This document shows positions 14,827 to 17,460 of a DNA stretch of 17,460 nt, in pieces. This DNA comes from an uncultured Bacteroidales bacterium (GTDB lineage Bacteria; Bacteroidota; Bacteroidia; Bacteroidales; Muribaculaceae): the NCBI GenBank assembly GCA_900544535.1, contig UQVH01000035.1, forward strand, positions 1 through 17,460. Reading direction: 5' to 3'. The notes under the pieces were generated by a model. That model did not search any database and was not told where the DNA came from. It worked only from the letters and a program-made list of their open reading frames with translations. Numbering within the stretch: the first letter of the stretch is position 1; each line of letters starts with the position of its first letter. A program made the translations under genes and the position numbers.

Positions 14827-17283
14827 TCAGAGCGATTTCTGTGGGTAGAGTGCTTCCCACCATGACGGATCGTTCTGGAGATATTTTGCAAACCAGGCAA
14901 AAATGGTTTCCTGCCACTGTTTGCGTTTGTTGAATTCCGTAACCTGATGGTTTGCGCCTCTGACGGCAACGAATGCAGTGGGGCGGCCGAGACGTTTCAG
15001 GGCGGTATACATCTGGATGCTTTCTCCGAAAGGCACATTGGTGTCAGCGTCTCCGTGAAGGAAGAGCAGGGGTGTGTGGATCTTGTCGGCATTGAAAAGC
15101 GGACTGCGGTCTACGAAGAGATCCTTGCGTGTCCATGGATAGCTGTTGGCCATGCAGACTTCGCTGTAAGAATAGCCCCAGTAACCTTCGCCCCAGTAGC
15201 TGGTGTGGTCACTGATTCCGGCATGCGAGATCGCTGCGGCGAAAAGGTCGGTCTTGGTCTGGAGATACTGGGTCATGAAACCGCCGTACGAAGCTCCGAT
15301 GCAGCCGATTTTCTCTCCGTCGATCCATGAATGGTCACTCACAAAGCTTTTGACAGCTTCGATGATGTCGTCGGCCACACCTTCACCGGCTGTATTGACG
15401 TGATGGGCCGCATATTCCTGGCCGAATCCGGCACTGCCTCGCGGTATGACAACGAGCACCACATAGCCGTGGGCCGCATAGACATGGTGGGGATAGCGGC
15501 TCTCGAAAGTCCGGCTTGTAGGGCTACAGCCGCCGTAGTAGTTAACGATCATCGGGTATTTTTTCGACGGGTCGAAATCCGGCGGGAGGATATAGCGCAC
15601 ACTGATGCTGTCGCCGCGTGAGGTCATGAACGGGTATGGTTTGCATTCGCCGATGCGTATGCCTTTCAGACGTTCGGCGCTGAGATCTTCGATGAGGTTA
15701 TGGCGGCCGTTTTTCAGGTTGATGGAGTAAAGGCGGTCAGAGTTGCCGGCACTTTGTCCGGTATAGACGAGTGCCGGAGCATTGGCAGCGAGGTCGAACG
15801 ACATGACATATTCTTCCGGAGCTTTCAGATCGTCGATGCGCCCGTTTGAGGGATTGACGCGATAAAGTGATTTACAGTCACGGTTTTCGGCGGTGAAATA
15901 TATGTTTCCGTCGGTCCGGTTCCATTCAAAGCTTTCGACCGAAGGGTTAAAGTCGCGGGTGAGGGGGGTGATCTTGCCGGTAGCGATGTCCATCACGTAG
16001 AGCTGGTTGTCATACATGTTGGGGATCATCCCTTCCGGTAGATTCTTACCGACTCCCTTGAGGGCTTCGGGTGAGCCGACAATCGCTATCGATTTAGCGT
16101 CGGGTGAAAGCATGGCTCCGCCGATGAAACCTTCGTTTTCAAGAAGTGCCGAACATTCGCCGGTCCTTAGATCCAGCAGATAGAGCGAAGCTACGGAACT
16201 CGGACGCTGTTCCACTTTGGTGTCATAGGCCATGAAGAGGAGTTTCGTGCCGTCGTCCGAAATTCCGGCAGGCGCGACGTTGCGGTAACCGAATGTCAGA
16301 GGAGCGCTGAGTCCGGTGGCTAAATCGAATTTCATCAGAGTGCCGCGGTTGCGCCATCCGGGCTGACGGTCTTCCGGATTGACGATTTCGTAGAGATCTT
16401 CGTTTTTCTCTTTCGGTCCTTCCTGCTCTTTCAGATAGACAAAGAAATCTTCTGTCGGAGACATCACGAATTTGTAGCTCGGAATCTCCTCGGCAAGCAC
16501 TTTTTCTTCCTGTGTGAGCGGGTTGATTGTGAAAAGCCGGAGTTTCTTGTCGACATAACGGGAGTAGTAGATCAGATCGCTTCCGGGCATCCAGCTGAGT
16601 GCGTCGGTTCGGGAGAAAAGTTTTCGTCCGCTTGCCGCTTCGCTTACCTCGGTAGTGAAAGTGTTGTCACCGCCGTCGTGAGTGAAATAATAAGTGGTAA
16701 GAAGATATTTTCCGCTCGGCGAGAGTTTGGCCGAGCTGAAACGTCTTCCGGTCATTACGTCCTGAAGCGTATAGCGGCGTCCGCCTTCCTTATTTATGCT
16801 CACGGGAATCTTGCCGTCTGACTCAAGGGAGATTTTAACTGAATCCGTCTGCCCGTCAGGCAGGGTCAGACATTTGACAGTGATACTGTGTGTGGCCGGA
16901 GCTAAAGCGAGCTTGCTGTCGTTGAGCAGTTTGCCGTCGAGATAGATCTCTTTGTTTTTCATGCCCTCGACCTTGAGCGATCCGTTGAAATACCGCTCGT
17001 TGTCGATGGTGAAGTTCAGCAGATGAAGGGCGGCAGACTTGCCTGCGGGAAGCACCGCATCGGAAAATTTGTGCCCGTTTTCTGCCGCTTTCAATGAGAC
17101 AGGGGTTTTCAGCATGGCTAAAGTATCGAACTTGGCCGACATGACATTGACGCTGTCAAGCATGAACGGGACCCTCAGTTCAAACGGTCCCGCATAGTTC
17201 AGCGACTTGATGTCAACAGTCTCTGCGGAGGCATTAAGAGATAAAGCGGCAACGCATGCCGCGCAAATTACTTTTCTATACAT
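14827..17283 (-). CDS. Secreted S9-family (prolyl oligopeptidase-type) serine peptidase
   Basis: An 818-residue exported peptidase. A Sec signal peptide (MYRKVICAACVAALSLNASA) precedes a beta-propeller region (about 160-550) and a C-terminal alpha/beta-hydrolase domain (about 580-818). The catalytic triad is Ser665 (GASYGGF), Asp747 (HGDADTNV) and His779 (GANHQV); the spacings of 82 and 32 residues closely match human DPP4. The DWVYEEE-type double-glutamate motif that gives DPP4 its dipeptidyl specificity is not evident, so a prolyl oligopeptidase or acylaminoacyl-peptidase-like activity is as likely as a dipeptidyl peptidase. It probably trims host or dietary peptides in the periplasm. The frame runs to a GTG at 17313, but I use ATG 17283. 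The -7 box at 17313-17320 covers the upstream GTG, and the signal peptide begins cleanly at 17283. Confidence 0.92.
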   Translation of the reverse strand: MYRKVICAACVAALSLNASAETVDIKSLNYAGPFELRVPFMLDSVNVMSAKFDTLAMLKTPVSLKAAENGHKFSDAVLPAGKSAALHLLNFTIDNERYFNGSLKVEGMKNKEIYLDGKLLNDSKLALAPATHSITVKCLTLPDGQTDSVKISLESDGKIPVSINKEGGRRYTLQDVMTGRRFSSAKLSPSGKYLLTTYYFTHDGGDNTFTTEVSEAASGRKLFSRTDALSWMPGSDLIYYSRYVDKKLRLFTINPLTQEEKVLAEEIPSYKFVMSPTEDFFVYLKEQEGPKEKNEDLYEIVNPEDRQPGWRNRGTLMKFDLATGLSAPLTFGYRNVAPAGISDDGTKLLFMAYDTKVEQRPSSVASLYLLDLRTGECSALLENEGFIGGAMLSPDAKSIAIVGSPEALKGVGKNLPEGMIPNMYDNQLYVMDIATGKITPLTRDFNPSVESFEWNRTDGNIYFTAENRDCKSLYRVNPSNGRIDDLKAPEEYVMSFDLAANAPALVYTGQSAGNSDRLYSINLKNGRHNLIEDLSAERLKGIRIGECKPYPFMTSRGDSISVRYILPPDFDPSKKYPMIVNYYGGCSPTSRTFESRYPHHVYAAHGYVVLVVIPRGSAGFGQEYAAHHVNTAGEGVADDIIEAVKSFVSDHSWIDGEKIGCIGASYGGFMTQYLQTKTDLFAAAISHAGISDHTSYWGEGYWGYSYSEVCMANSYPWTRKDLFVDRSPLFNADKIHTPLLFLHGDADTNVPFGESIQMYTALKRLGRPTAFVAVRGANHQVTEFNKRKQWQETIFAWFAKYLQNDPSWWEALYPQKSL

Positions 17284-17312
17284 GGATGATGAGATTGGGG
17301 CTGTAAAACGCA

Positions 17313-17320
17313 CAAAGATA
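17313..17320 (-). promoter_or_regulatory. Putative promoter of the S9 peptidase, -7 element
   Basis: The minus strand reads TATCTTTG, an exact TAnnTTTG match. Transcription would start near 17306, about 23 bases before the ATG at 17283. No TTG-type -33 element is seen at the expected distance. Confidence 0.6.
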
Positions 17321-17343
17321 CTAATAAAAACGTGACGAATTTG

Positions 17344-17351
17344 TAACTTTG
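17344..17351 (+). promoter_or_regulatory. Rightward promoter-like -7 element at the window edge
   Basis: TAACTTTG matches TAnnTTTG on the plus strand and is back to back with the peptidase element, 23 bases away. It would start a transcript near 17358 that leaves the window. The remaining 100 bases are AT-rich and hold no convincing start of a gene, so the target lies beyond 17460. Confidence 0.45.
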
Positions 17352-17460
17352 CCGTGTGAAGTTACGAAAAGAGTGTAATTTATTGGAAATGAGCGTAGGT
17401 TAATCGCTCTTGATAGTAATAGGTTACGATTTAGTTAGTTATCTACTGCATTATCCTTCT

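Noticed and set aside
17284..17313. Ten-residue N-terminal extension of the S9 peptidase from a GTG
   Set aside because: It overlaps the promoter -7 box and would place charged and polar residues ahead of an otherwise ideal signal peptide.

Overview
The window looks like chromosomal DNA from a member of the Bacteroidota, most likely order Bacteroidales (a Muribaculaceae-like genome is my guess, not something I can prove by reading). The basis is GyrA, ClpC and Pgk sequences of Bacteroidetes type, little sign of Shine-Dalgarno sequences before the genes, and several copies of the Bacteroidetes -7 promoter element TAnnTTTG in the right places. I see no insertion sequence, phage gene, CRISPR array, tRNA or rRNA. 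It reads as an ordinary core-genome stretch, with some unusual details at gene boundaries.

Layout. Positions 1-100 hold a strong hairpin terminator after clpC. clpC (101-2722, minus) encodes a Hsp100 unfoldase that partners ClpP. It diverges from gyrA (3001-5628, plus) across a 278-base region with back-to-back -7 elements. gyrA is followed 30 bases later by a secreted TPR protein (5659-6888) and a terminator-like hairpin. The hairpin's right arm lies just before a duplicated DUF1599 protein (start revised to 6991). That gene overlaps by 44 bases a DoxX/MauE-like membrane protein with a periplasmic, possibly thioredoxin-like, domain (7493-8833). Next comes nhaA (8899-10266), preceded by a 17-bp perfect inverted repeat ending 3 bases before its start codon. 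pgk (10413-11666) has its own promoter and a clear terminator shared with the convergent yjbQ gene (11761-12174, minus). The yjbQ promoter lies so close to the start codon that the mRNA should be nearly or fully leaderless.

The next group is a small single-span membrane protein (12319-12519), the two halves of a split ThrE-type amino-acid exporter (12503-13330 and 13360-13842) and a LysR-type regulator (13902-14804). It could be a self-regulated export module. A secreted S9-family serine peptidase (14827-17283, minus) runs convergently towards it. Its start is revised because a promoter element covers the upstream GTG. A second, rightward promoter element at 17344-17351 points out of the window.

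Functional themes are protein quality control (ClpC), DNA supercoiling (GyrA), glycolysis (Pgk), sodium/proton homeostasis (NhaA), amino-acid export (ThrE pair) and peptide digestion (S9 peptidase). I found no convincing undescribed multi-gene system. The best leads are the two long inverted repeats abutting start codons in the 6919-8899 segment, the DUF1599 duplication, and the small membrane ORF coupled to the split exporter.
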